NCBI GenBank assembly: GCA_963821935.1
Contig: CAWGFM010000006.1
Span: 1 to 48,081, forward strand
Length of the DNA: 48,081 nt
Origin: JAOUEA01 sp963821935
GTDB lineage: Bacteria > Actinomycetota > UBA4738 > HRBIN12
Direction of reading: 5' to 3'
The translations under genes were made by a program, and so were the position numbers. Positions 33,536 to 40,996 of this stretch are shown here, in pieces (position 1 is the stretch's first letter; the number at the start of each line of letters is the position of its first letter). A model generated the notes under the pieces. That model searched no databases, was not told where the DNA came from, and was given only the letters and a program-made list of their open reading frames with translations.

Positions 33536-33862
33536 TTACTCTCCCGGCCGCTTGTAGCTGATTCCCTTCGCCTTCGCGAGACCCTCCAGCGTCTCTTCCA
33601 CGCTGAGCAGCACTGTGCTTTCGACCGATGCGAGTGCGCCGCCAGACGCGATCGCGACCGCGAGCCCAGCCATCGAGGCGTTGTCGGGCGTCTCGAAGAT
33701 CGCGTAGCCGTCGTACTCACCGAAGCCATACCAAAACCCATGAAGGGTGCCACCCACCTGCTCGGCGTACGCGCGGGCTGCATCGCGACGATCCTCAGGG
33801 TTCTGGATCAGCTGCTTCCACGTTTCGGGCGTGTAGCTGAACCGCATCAGATAGGTGGTCAT
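33536..33862 (-). CDS. GYD-domain protein
   Basis: 108 residues from the ATG at 33862, preceded by GGGAGGG. Starts MTTYLMRFSYTPETWKQLIQNPEDR and contains FWYGFGEYDGYAIFETPDN, the GYD-type dimeric alpha-beta barrel signature. Function of the family is unknown; members resemble small monooxygenase-like or stress-responsive barrel proteins. It is the last ordinary gene before the eroded accessory region. Confidence 0.75.
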   Translation of the reverse strand: MTTYLMRFSYTPETWKQLIQNPEDRRDAARAYAEQVGGTLHGFWYGFGEYDGYAIFETPDNASMAGLAVAIASGGALASVESTVLLSVEETLEGLAKAKGISYKRPGE

Positions 33863-33939
33863 GAACCCTCCCGACTCGACTGGTCGAAGCCTAGCCCATG
33901 CTCTCCGAGCTAGACCTCGACGCCGGCTGCGCCGCCCCT

Positions 33940-34071
33940 GATGCGTCCTCTGGCCTGCAGTGATCGCGGTGGGGCGGGCAGGGCTCGAACCTGCGACCGG
34001 AGGATTATGAGTCCCCGCGGCGGGGTCCTCGTGACCTGCACGCGAGCCGCGATGTAGCCCCTGGCCTGCAG
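33940..34071. repeat. Imperfect 21-bp direct repeats flanking a tRNA fragment
   Basis: 33940-33960 and 34051-34071 match at 17 of 21 positions, sharing an exact CTGGCCTGCAG. They bracket the tRNA(CAT) 3' fragment on both sides. This could be a small duplication or part of an old attachment site. Confidence 0.45.
33970..34016 (-). repeat. 3' half of a tRNA with CAT anticodon (Met or Ile2), 5' half missing
   Basis: Reading the minus strand: anticodon stem-loop GGGGA-CTCATAA-TCCTC, 5-nt variable loop, perfect T-arm GCAGG-TTCGAGC-CCTGC, 3' acceptor strand CCGCCCC and discriminator A. The matching 5' acceptor strand and D-arm are absent upstream, so it is not a working tRNA. A clean 3' half is what phage or genomic-island integration into a tRNA leaves at one border. 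Confidence 0.7.
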
Positions 34072-34278
34072 GTTTGCGTTCGCGGACAATGCCACCGTTT
34101 CGCGGGGTATGACAGCCTCTGGCGGACTTTCCGCGGACAAGATCGCCGCACATCGCTGGAGGGATAGGTGAACGCGAGGGGCGTCGCGCCGGAACTCCGT
34201 GAACTTGTCCAGGAACAGGACCTTGTGGTTGGCGAGCGTTCACGCATGTACCCCGAACCAGCGCCGTCGGAGGTCGGC

Positions 34279-34793
34279 GCTACGGTCCACCGATGCCAAC
34301 GACGACGCTACTGCTTGGCGTCTACCGACGCTGGCAACAATCGGAGGAACGCGATCGCCGTTCCCACGTCCCGGTCATCACGGATCGAGAGGTAATAACC
34401 ATCCACGACATCACGGACTGACGACCATGCGTCGAACATCTGCGAGGGCCTGGCGTGGGTTGTGGTGAGACCGGCGATCACCTGGACTCCCTGAGTCGCC
34501 ATCCGGGCCTGTGCCGTTGCTTCAACGACGAAGGCGCGGTACTCATCGGGCCGACTCTGCAGCTGTTGCGCCTGCACCTCCCGACCTCCCCTGAGCGCGG
34601 CTGATAGGTGCCGACGATCAGGGATGGCGGCTCGCGGAACAGGCGCATCGCGGTCTCTCGGTCCTCGAATCGAAGATGATCGAACCACCCACCAGTGATG
34701 ACCCACAGACGAGGGGTCCCCTCCGCGCTCGTCTCGTCACCCAGGACGGATGTGGACGCTGGTGTCCGAGTTCGGGGCTACGGTCCACCGATG
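34279..34793. repeat. Pair of exact 17-bp direct repeats around a decayed gene
   Basis: GCTACGGTCCACCGATG occurs at 34279-34295 and 34777-34793, 498 bp apart, on either side of the frameshifted gene at 34308-34740. Both end in an ATG followed by a short open frame, so it could be a duplicated gene start or the borders of an inserted cassette. Confidence 0.55.
34308..34740 (-). pseudogene. Frameshifted gene of unknown family
   Basis: Two minus-strand frames join at about 34575-34600. The upstream frame reads LWVITGGWFDHLRFEDRETA and MRLFREPPSLIVGTYQP; the downstream frame reads EVQAQQLQSRPDEYRAFVVE, ATQGVQVIAGLTTTHARPSQ and MFDAWSSVRDVVDGYYLSI and ends at 34308. Both look like real protein, and neither half makes sense alone. 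No good start codon lies in the upstream frame. I do not recognise the family. Confidence 0.5.
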
Positions 34794-34881
34794 GCGTCGA
34801 ACGAGGGAACGCACACCCGCCCGAACAGGAGTGAACTGACTCGATCTTGGTGCGGGCCGACTTCCGTCTGAAACTGGTACC

Positions 34882-35307
34882 TCACCTAGCCCTGCCGAAG
34901 AAGGTGAGCCGAAGAGAGTCCAGGACCACGCCGGTTGTCGGATCCGTAGCTGTCACGAGCAGTATCTGATCTTGTTTCAGTCCCACGAAGACCTCGCTCG
35001 GCCGGAATCCTACGAGCAGGACGCAGCTTTCGCCGGGAGCGAGCAGCTGTGGCAGGAAGAAGGAACACGTCGTTCCGGCGAGACCGGTTGAGAAGTCATC
35101 CCAGTCACGGATGAGGTCGATGTCCAGGTTGATCGGTTCGGAGCTTGTGTTGGTCACGGTGGCGGTCTTGACGGTGAAGGACCCGACCGGCTTCGTTCCG
35201 AAGTTGACCGCATGGGTCGCCTTGAGAACGTGAGTATCCGCGGATGCGCTCAAAGGGAGGGCCATGACAGACGCCATAGCAAGAAGGGCGCTCGCGATGA
35301 TCTTCAT
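34882..35307 (-). CDS. Exported protein with single Ig-like (ASPM/HYDIN-type) domain
   Basis: 141 residues. Signal peptide KIIASALLAMASVMALPLSASA. The mature part has NFGTKPVGSFTVKTATVTNTSSEPINLDI and LLAPGESCVLLVGFRPSEVF, the pattern of ASH-type beta-sandwich domains. Two cysteines (TTCSFF, ESCVLL) probably bond. AGGAGG lies ten bases before the ATG. A monocistronic gene; extracellular role unknown. Confidence 0.65.
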   Translation of the reverse strand: MKIIASALLAMASVMALPLSASADTHVLKATHAVNFGTKPVGSFTVKTATVTNTSSEPINLDIDLIRDWDDFSTGLAGTTCSFFLPQLLAPGESCVLLVGFRPSEVFVGLKQDQILLVTATDPTTGVVLDSLRLTFFGRAR

Positions 35308-35397
35308 TGTCTGCCTCCTCTGAACGGCTGCTCATCAGGTCTCCTTGAGGATTCGTACCATGAGGTTGCCCCGAGCAATACCCACGAAGGGCTAATT

Positions 35398-35491
35398 CTG
35401 TTGACCCCGCGATCGTGTCGTAGACGGTCTCCGCTGGAGCTTTCGACGTGACGGAGGTCTGGGTGGTGAACGTTAAGGGGCGCTGGGTCAC
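35398..35491 (-). pseudogene. 5' fragment of an SRPBCC-type gene
   Basis: From a GTG at 35491 the frame reads TQRPLTFTTQTSVTSK then APAETVYDTIA, which matches the first strand and helix of SRPBCC/polyketide-cyclase proteins, and then loses similarity. Only about 31 codons remain. Family call rests on this short stretch. Confidence 0.35.
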
Positions 35492-35580
35492 TGTGATGCT
35501 CCCTTATGAAGCCAGAGCGACACCATATCCAGTGTCTGCACTGCGTGCGGTCTCCCGCCGACTCCACCTGAGTCCGCCTG

Positions 35581-35825
35581 ATGCCTAAGTTCAGCCCGAG
35601 ATCACGCGAGCCGCCCATCTAGACCTGATCCCATCCTCCGACGTGGCCGCGTTCCTGGGCGTCAGCCGACAGCGGGTCGATCAACTTGAGGCGCTGGGCC
35701 GCCTGCCAGGCACTCGGTTGGTCGCCTGTCACCGGATGTGGGATCGCACCGAGATCGAGGCGTGGGCGGATGAAAACTGGTGGGGCACGAAGCCCTGGCG
35801 TCATGCTGCGGAGCGTCCACGGTAG
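35581..35825 (+). pseudogene. Excisionase-like HTH gene, family A copy 1 (frameshifted start)
   Basis: The HTH core is intact (SDVAAFLGVSRQRVDQLEAL, then CHRMWDRTEIEAWADENWWG), as in short excisionase/MerR-like DNA-binding proteins. The family's ATG start (35581, MPKFS) is in another frame, so an indel separates it from the core. From a GTG at 35643 a 60-residue product could still be made. DNA similarity to copy 2 continues past the stop into a convergent zinc-finger remnant. Confidence 0.6.
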
Positions 35826-35868
35826 GCCTCTTGCCTGCACGCACCTGTGCAGTAGGCCGCGTCGGATC
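35801..35868 (-). pseudogene. C-terminal remnant of a small zinc-finger gene
   Basis: Minus-strand frame reads RSDAAYCTGACRQEAYRGRS and ends AA-stop, matching the tail of the longer remnant at 36854-36952 (YCSALCRQAAYRERSAA). The front CxxCG knuckle is missing. It lies between HTH copy A1 and HTH copy B1. Confidence 0.5.
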
Positions 35869-35881
35869 GTTGCCCCCCCGT

Positions 35882-36064
35882 CTAGCGGGGCCACCCGCAC
35901 ACCTCGACGATCCGCCGGTAGAGGTCGTTGCTGATGGGCTGCCTCCCGGCCTCCAGCTCCCGATACTCCGGTCGCGAGATCCCTAGGAGCCACGCCATGT
36001 GGCCCACGCTCACACCCAGCCGCTCACGGTAACGAGGTAGATGCTGGACGAGGATGGGGACCAC
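35882..36064 (-). CDS. Small XRE-like HTH protein, family B copy 1
   Basis: 60 residues from a GTG at 36064. Reads VVPILVQHLPRYRERLGVSV, GHMAWLLGISRPEYRELEAG, RQPISNDLYRRIVEVCGWPR: an XRE/Cro-type helix-turn-helix with HMAWLLGI as helix 2 and RPEYRELEAGR as recognition helix, with little else. It could bind DNA as a dimer or be an antidote-like regulator; no toxin partner is evident. Three other copies of this gene (one intact, two broken) are in the window. Confidence 0.6.
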   Translation of the reverse strand: MVPILVQHLPRYRERLGVSVGHMAWLLGISRPEYRELEAGRQPISNDLYRRIVEVCGWPR

Positions 36065-36105
36065 CTGGCCACGCAAGCTCTTGCTGGCGACTCTCCAGCT
36101 CCGCC

Positions 36106-36501
36106 TCAAAGCAGACCGATGGCCAGGGCGACGAGTGCAGCCGCGATCACAATGGCACCCGTGCGCGTGAGGACCGTGCCAAGTGTCGAACTGTCGGGAG
36201 CCCCCCTGCCCATGTGCACGAAAAAGCCCCCCGACTGGGCGAGCGCACCAGCGATCAGCCCGATGCCAAGGACCCACTGCAAGCTTTCGGAGAAGTCCAC
36301 GCGGTCGAGATAGACGAAGTAGACGAGCGACAGGATGGTCAGCACGCCTCCGTGCGCATGGCCCGCTCGGAAGAACTGGATGCGGCGGTCGTCCATCACG
36401 TCGCGCTTCGATGTGATGAACCAGAGCAACGACCATCCGCCGAACTCGACCGTGACGAGCAGTAGCAAGGCGATGGCCGGAAGCAGCTCGGTTGGCTGCA
36501 T
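36106..36501 (-). CDS. Four-helix integral membrane protein
   Basis: 131 residues from the ATG at 36501, with GGAAGGGG upstream. Four hydrophobic helices: LLPAIALLLLVTVEFGGWSLLWFI, the helix after FFRAGHAHGGVLTILSLVYFVYL, WVLGIGLIAGALAQSGGFFV and GAIVIAAALVALAIGLL. The conserved-looking HAHGG histidines at the start of helix 2 might bind metal or heme. Family not recognised by name; similar small membrane proteins occur in actinobacteria. Confidence 0.65.
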   Translation of the reverse strand: MQPTELLPAIALLLLVTVEFGGWSLLWFITSKRDVMDDRRIQFFRAGHAHGGVLTILSLVYFVYLDRVDFSESLQWVLGIGLIAGALAQSGGFFVHMGRGAPDSSTLGTVLTRTGAIVIAAALVALAIGLL

Positions 36502-36635
36502 GTGGTTCCCCTTCCCCCATGGACTGCGGCATCGGTCACCCGCGAGGGGGACTGCCCGAGTCCTCCGAGCAACCATTGTCGCGCAGGCCTTGGAGCGTGT
36601 CGAAACGCCGATGCCACCGGCCATAGAATCCCGAC

Positions 36636-36824
36636 GTGCCGGAGTCATCCGAGGTTGCTAGCGCCGCTGAGCGAGGCCTGATGCGTCACTCCGACGTGGC
36701 CGACTACCTGGGCGTCAGCCGACAGCCCGTGGACCAGCTGGAGGCACTGGGTCGTCTCTCAGCTACGCGCCGGGTCGATGGTCACCGGATGTGGGATCGC
36801 ACCGAGGATCGAGGCGCGGGCTAG
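36636..36824 (+). pseudogene. Excisionase-like HTH gene, family A copy 2 (3' frameshift)
   Basis: Reads PESSEVASAAERGLMRHSDV and ADYLGVSRQPVDQLEALGRL from a GTG at 36636, with an intact N-terminus and HTH. Compared with copy 1, one extra G in ACCGAGGATCGAGG shifts the frame and truncates the protein after MWDRT. DNA similarity to copy 1 resumes through CACGAAGCCCTGG beyond the stop. Confidence 0.6.
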
Positions 36825-36853
36825 CGCGACTGGTGGGACACGAAGCCCTGGGG

Positions 36854-36952
36854 TCACGCCGCAGATCGTTCGCGGTAGGCGGCCTGCCGACACAAAGCCG
36901 AGCAGTAGGAGGAACGCTGCCGCCAGGTCAGCCGCTCACCGCACCGACGACA
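36854..36952 (-). pseudogene. Small zinc-finger gene remnant (CxxC...YCSxxCRQxAYR)
   Basis: Minus-strand frame: CRRCGERLTWRQRSS then YCSALCRQAAYRERSAA-stop. Four cysteines in two CxxC/CxxxC knuckles resemble small bacterial zinc fingers. No start codon in frame is visible upstream before a stop, so the 5' end is lost or shifted. It is convergent with HTH copy A2, as the shorter remnant is with A1, so the pair A + zinc finger was duplicated as a unit. Confidence 0.5.
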
Positions 36953-37120
36953 CGTCGAACGCGCATGTAGTGGCGTTGTAGCCGACGTGAGCGCGCTCGC
37001 GGCACACGTCCCACCGTGTCCGAGGTCCGGTCAACCGAAAACTCTGTGCATGGGGATTATCGTCGTCATCGTCCTCTAATTCCCGGGCAATGTGGAGCGC
37101 CGGGCGGTCCCGGGAGTCGG

Positions 37121-38299
37121 CTACGTGAACACCACGTCGACGGGAGTCACTCGGCGCTTCCTTGTGCCATCCCCGAGCTGGCCATGGAAGTTCGCCCCCC
37201 AGCACTTCACTATGCCGCCCGCCGTGATGGCGCACGTATGAGACCCCCCGGCCGTGATCGCCTGTATCCCTCTCGTGAGACCGGAGACCCGGACACGCGT
37301 CAATCGAGCCTGCCTCGTGCCGTCGCCGATCTGGCCGTAGTCGTTGTCACCCCAACACTTCATCCTGCCAGCATCGGTCGTCGCGCACGAATGAAGGCCC
37401 CCACCCGTGATCGCCTGAACCCCGGTCGTGAGGTGGGAGACATCGACGGGCCTCCTGCGGGATTTCGTTGTTCCGTCGCCGACCACCTGGCCCCAACACT
37501 TCGCGCCGCCGACACGGGTGATCGCGCACGTGTGATCGAACCCGACTGTGATCGCCTGCACTCCGGCCCTGAGGCGAAGGACGTCCACCGGCGTTCTGCG
37601 GTGTTTCGTCGTGCCGTCACCGAGCTGTCCGACGTAGTTCGAACCCCAGCACTTGACGCCGCCAGCATCGGTCACCGCACATGTGTGAAACCCTCCGGCT
37701 GTGATCGCCTGCACCCCGGTCGCGAGGCCAGCGACGTCTACAGGGATCCAGCGGTCGGTCCTGGTGCCGTCCCCGAGCTGGCCCCCTTCGTTGTATCCCC
37801 AGCACTTGACACCGCCGCCCGTGGTGAGGGCGCAAGTGTGATTGCTCCCGGCGGTGATCGCCTGCACCCCGCTCGTGAGACCCGAAACGTCCACCGGAAT
37901 CAGGCGGCGCGTCGTGGTGCCGTCGCCGAGCTCGCCTTCGCCGTTGTATCCCCAGCACTTGACGCCGCCGCCCGTCGTGAGGGCGCAGGTGTGAGCGCCC
38001 CCCGCAGCGACCGCCTGCACCCCGCTCGTGAGACCCGAAACGTCCACCGGAATCAGGCGGCGCGTCGTGGTGCCGTCGCCGAGATTGCCCGACCCGTTGT
38101 ATCCCCAACACTTGACGCCGCCTCCGCTGGTCAGAGCGCACGTGTGAACGTTCCCCGCGGAAACTTGAGTGATCGACGCGCCCGCATGAGCGGGAGTACC
38201 GGACAACACCGCGAACAAAGTCGCTCCCGCGAGCAGACTGGTGATGAGCCTCGGTCCGGCATGGTGCGAGGTCTTGATTCGCCACACCCTTGGACTCAT
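37121..38299 (-). CDS. Exported RCC1-repeat beta-propeller protein
   Basis: 392 residues from the ATG at 38299. Signal peptide PRLITSLLAGATLFAVLSGTPAHA, then seven repeats of ~51 residues, each with a (H)TCAxT ... (V)KCWG core, GxLGDGT, and PVDVSGLTSGVQAITAG. Seven repeats equal one complete RCC1-type propeller. Each blade has two cysteines at fixed places, probably one disulfide per blade, which suits an extracellular protein. There is no C-terminal anchor. The repeat at blade 5 is shortened (KCWGQVVGDGT). Adjacent blades 1 and 2 share a 72-bp identical DNA stretch. Confidence 0.85.
   Translation of the reverse strand: MSPRVWRIKTSHHAGPRLITSLLAGATLFAVLSGTPAHAGASITQVSAGNVHTCALTSGGGVKCWGYNGSGNLGDGTTTRRLIPVDVSGLTSGVQAVAAGGAHTCALTTGGGVKCWGYNGEGELGDGTTTRRLIPVDVSGLTSGVQAITAGSNHTCALTTGGGVKCWGYNEGGQLGDGTRTDRWIPVDVAGLATGVQAITAGGFHTCAVTDAGGVKCWGSNYVGQLGDGTTKHRRTPVDVLRLRAGVQAITVGFDHTCAITRVGGAKCWGQVVGDGTTKSRRRPVDVSHLTTGVQAITGGGLHSCATTDAGRMKCWGDNDYGQIGDGTRQARLTRVRVSGLTRGIQAITAGGSHTCAITAGGIVKCWGANFHGQLGDGTRKRRVTPVDVVFT
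37859..38083. repeat. 72-bp identical tandem segments within the RCC1 gene
   Basis: 37859-37930 and 38012-38083 are identical over 72 bp, with a period of 153 bp (51 codons, one blade). Indicates recent blade duplication or gene conversion. Confidence 0.8.
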
Positions 38300-38418
38300 C
38301 GTTCCCCCCACATCGCATGTGGTGGCATCAGAACCAATCCGTGCGGGCCGAGGGCCGGAAGCAGCAGCCCCACTTGACACACCCTACCTTGTCGATGCCA
38401 CCGATTTCTCACCGCTTC

Positions 38419-38598
38419 CTATCGCCACCCGCACACGTCCACGATGCGCAGGTACAGGTCGTTGCTGACGTGGAGCCTCCCGGCCTCCAGCTCCCGGTAC
38501 TGCGGCTGTGTGATCCCCAGGAGCCATGCCATGTGGCCCTCGCTGACACCCAGCCGTTCGCGGTCACGGGTAGATGCTTCAAAGGAGGATGGGAGCAT
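38419..38598 (-). CDS. Small XRE-like HTH protein, family B copy 2
   Basis: 59 residues, ATG at 38598 to TAG at 38419. Reads LPSSFEASTRDRERLGVSEG, HMAWLLGITQPQYRELEAGR, LHVSNDLYLRIVDVCGWR. The HTH and C-terminal part match copy B1 closely, while the first ten residues differ from the PILVQHLP start of the other copies. An intact frame at this size suggests selection or recent arrival. Its start lies 55 bp from the divergent cyclase gene. Confidence 0.6.
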   Translation of the reverse strand: MLPSSFEASTRDRERLGVSEGHMAWLLGITQPQYRELEAGRLHVSNDLYLRIVDVCGWR

Positions 38599-38652
38599 GA
38601 GTCAGGGTAGGCGTGTTGTCTGACGCGCGAGCCTTGGGGGCGTCGGACTAGC

Positions 38653-39726
38653 ATGCTGGTCATGGATGCAGGCCCGCTCTCCGAGCGGGAAGTCACCACA
38701 GTGATGTTCACGGACATCGTGGGGTCGACCGCCGCGATGGCGCTGTTGGGAGACCGTGGATGGCGAGATGTCCTGACCTCCCACGACGAGCTAATCCGTC
38801 GGCAGCTCGCGAGGTTCTCTGGCACGGAGCTGGATACATCTAACGACGGCTTCTTTGCGAGGTTCGAGCGGCCACGCGATGCACTCCTGTGCGCGTGCGC
38901 CATCAGCGATCAGGTGAGGGAGATCGGCATCGACGTTCGCATCGGACTCCACGCCGACGAGTCGTCGCCACGGTCGGGGGATCTCGAATGGGTCTTCGTG
39001 GCGACCGGGAACCGCATCTCCTCACTTGCCGGCCCTGGGGAAGTCCTCATCTCCAGTCCGATGGCTGCGTTGTTGTCCGAACCTTCGATCCATCTCGAGT
39101 CCCGAGGGATGCATGTACTCGAAGGGTTGCCCGGTGAGCATGAACTGTTCGAGGCCTCCTGGCATGAAGTCCCGCGCGAGGACAAGGCGTCGTTCCCCTC
39201 GGTCGCACCAACGGTGTCGGATCCCCGGGATCGACCCAGACGGTCGGTCGTGACTCTGATGTTCACCGACGTCATCGGGGCAACGCCGATGGCATCGAGG
39301 CTCACCTCCGAGGAATGGCGCAAGATACGCGATGACCACGATGCGTTGATCGAGCGTGAGGTGCGTCGAGCAGAGGGCACGATCGTCGACTCTGCCGGAG
39401 ATCATTTCTTCGTAACGTTCCAGCTGCCTGCTGAAGCACTCTCATGTGCCTTCGCATTCCGCGATGGGGTTCGAGCGATGGGTCTCACCGTGAGCATCGG
39501 ACTCCATGTCGGAGAGGTGGAGGACATGGGCGACAAGGTGGGCGGCATGGCAGTTCACGTCGGCGCACGCGTCCTCTCGATCGCAGGACCAGATGAGATC
39601 TTGGTTTCTTCGACCATGAAGGACCTGGTTGAAGGTGCAGGCCTGGGTTTCGAAGAGAAGGGACAGCACGACATGAAGGGAGTCCCGGGAGCCCGGACAG
39701 TCTTCGCCGTGTCTGATCGTCTTTGA
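38653..39726 (+). CDS. Tandem class III nucleotide-cyclase-like protein, degenerate active sites
   Basis: 357 residues (ATG at 38653 or 38662). Two cyclase homology domains: residues ~12-165 starting VTTVMFTDIVGST, and ~190-350 starting VVTLMFTDVIGAT. Each keeps the first metal aspartate (FTD). The second motif, normally KTxGDGF, reads DTSNDGFF in domain 1 and VDSAGDHFF in domain 2, so the adenine-selecting lysine is lost in both and domain 2 has H for G. The transition-state region in domain 1 is also unusual (VATGNRISSLAGPGE). Probably catalytically weak or dead; a regulatory or nucleotide-binding role is possible. Confidence 0.8.
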   Translation: MLVMDAGPLSEREVTTVMFTDIVGSTAAMALLGDRGWRDVLTSHDELIRRQLARFSGTELDTSNDGFFARFERPRDALLCACAISDQVREIGIDVRIGLHADESSPRSGDLEWVFVATGNRISSLAGPGEVLISSPMAALLSEPSIHLESRGMHVLEGLPGEHELFEASWHEVPREDKASFPSVAPTVSDPRDRPRRSVVTLMFTDVIGATPMASRLTSEEWRKIRDDHDALIEREVRRAEGTIVDSAGDHFFVTFQLPAEALSCAFAFRDGVRAMGLTVSIGLHVGEVEDMGDKVGGMAVHVGARVLSIAGPDEILVSSTMKDLVEGAGLGFEEKGQHDMKGVPGARTVFAVSDRL

Positions 39727-39729
39727 GAG

Positions 39730-39959
39730 ATGCCTAAGTCAACCGAGTTCAGCCGAGCTGCCGAACAGGGCATGATGCGATCCACCGACGTGGCCAGGCT
39801 CCTGGGCATAACCCAGCAGCGGGTTGACCACTCGCCCGCATGGAGAGACGTCCGGCCTTTCACATGGTGGGGATCCACCGCATGTGGGACCGCACCGTCA
39901 TCGAGACCTGGGCCGATCAGTACTGGTTCGGCACCAGGTCTTGGCGTGTTCGGCACTAA
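39730..39959 (+). pseudogene. Excisionase-like HTH gene, family A copy 3 (internal indel)
   Basis: Begins PKSTEFSRAAEQGMMRSTDV and ARLLGITQQRVD from the ATG at 39730, then loses frame within the HTH. Another frame continues with HRMWDRTVIETWADQYWFGT and ends RSWRVRH-stop at 39959. It starts three bases after the cyclase stop and its last base nearly touches a truncated gene fragment on the other strand. Confidence 0.55.
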
Positions 39960-39960
39960 A

Positions 39961-40035
39961 GCCGTCGCCGAAAACCTGGTAGGCGATGTACGTGCCGTCC
40001 GCGCTTCGTGCGTACCGCGTCCTGGGGGTCTCCAC
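39961..40035 (-). pseudogene. 5' fragment of a hydrolase/cyclase fusion gene
   Basis: From a GTG at 40035: VETPRTRYARSADGTYIAYQ then VFGDG, which matches the start of the intact protein at 45401 (VEVPDTQYAWNGDAALAYQILGDG). Similarity ends after 25 codons, one base from the end of HTH copy A3. The remaining ~420 codons are gone. 40036-40211 holds no other gene I can support. Confidence 0.5.
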
Positions 40036-40211
40036 CGGCGCATCTTCGCCTTTGACGCTTCCGACAGGCAAGCTGAGCGGCGAGTCATCGCCAATCGAGA
40101 CGTCGTTGGCGGCCGACGCTGGGGCAGCGACCTGGTAATAGAGGGGCACGTCGCATCCTCGGTCGCCTGTACGAGCTCTACGACCAAACCAACGAGAGGG
40201 GAACCGCGACC

Positions 40212-40850
40212 ATGAAGCTGACGACAACCACAAACGTCTCCGTTGACGGAGTGATGCAGGGTCTCGGCGGGTCGGATGAGGACCGCAGGGGCGGATTCGA
40301 GCGCGGCGGATGGGCTCTGCCGCTGTTCGATGGCGATAACGAGGCCGGGACGTTTCTGAACCAGGTCTACCAGCGCGCCGACGCGTTCTTGTTCGGCCGG
40401 CGGACCTACGAGATCTTCGCCGGCTCCTGGGGAACGTGGGACGATCCGGGCGACAGCCCGATCTGGACGGCGTTGAACACGCGACCCAAGTACGTGGCAT
40501 CGACCACATCCTTCGACCCGAAGTGGGCGAACACGACCGTCCTTTCCGGTGACCTCGCGGCTGCCATCGGCGAGCTGAAGGCCAAGGCGGGAGGCGAGCT
40601 GCAGGTGCACGGCAGCGGCGTTCTGGTCCGGTGGCTGCTCGACAACGACCTCGTCGACGAGATCAATCTGCTCACCTACCCCCTGGTCATCGGCCAGGGC
40701 ACGCGGCTGTTCCCCGACACCGGCCCGGACACAGCGCTTGACCTGGTCGACTCGCGAGCCACCCCTAAGGGCCTAACGCTCCAGGTCTACAGACCCAACG
40801 GGCGCCCGCAGTATGCAACGGCCACGGTAGACGTGAAGCACGAGACATAG
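40212..40850 (+). CDS. Dihydrofolate-reductase-like (RibD C-terminal) protein
   Basis: 212 residues; GAGGGGAACC precedes the ATG. Opens MKLTTTTNVSVDGVMQ, has FLFGRRTYEIFAGSWGTWDDP, LQVHGSGVLVRWLLDNDLVDEINLLTYPLVIGQGTRLFPD, all hallmarks of the RibD_C/DHFR-like reductase superfamily that binds NADPH. Substrate unknown (not folA-like by size and motif). Intact and isolated within the eroded region. Confidence 0.85.
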   Translation: MKLTTTTNVSVDGVMQGLGGSDEDRRGGFERGGWALPLFDGDNEAGTFLNQVYQRADAFLFGRRTYEIFAGSWGTWDDPGDSPIWTALNTRPKYVASTTSFDPKWANTTVLSGDLAAAIGELKAKAGGELQVHGSGVLVRWLLDNDLVDEINLLTYPLVIGQGTRLFPDTGPDTALDLVDSRATPKGLTLQVYRPNGRPQYATATVDVKHET

Positions 40851-40996
40851 ATCTCATCGAGGGGCCGACGACCGTCACGTACACCGCCTAGCATCGGCCG
40901 AGAGCGCCGGGGCGCGTGACAACTTAATGCATCCAACGCGACGAGCGTGTGCTTACCGGATCTCGCTTGGCCGGCGAGGGACTCAGTGTCTCGCTC

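Noticed and set aside
34196..34440. Short plus-strand frames opposite the orphan pseudogene
   Set aside because: Antisense to the better minus-strand coding signal and without family resemblance.
36936..37235. 99-codon minus-strand frame overlapping the RCC1 3' end and zinc-finger remnant
   Set aside because: Low-complexity Asp run and no ribosome binding site; it conflicts with the better-supported remnants.
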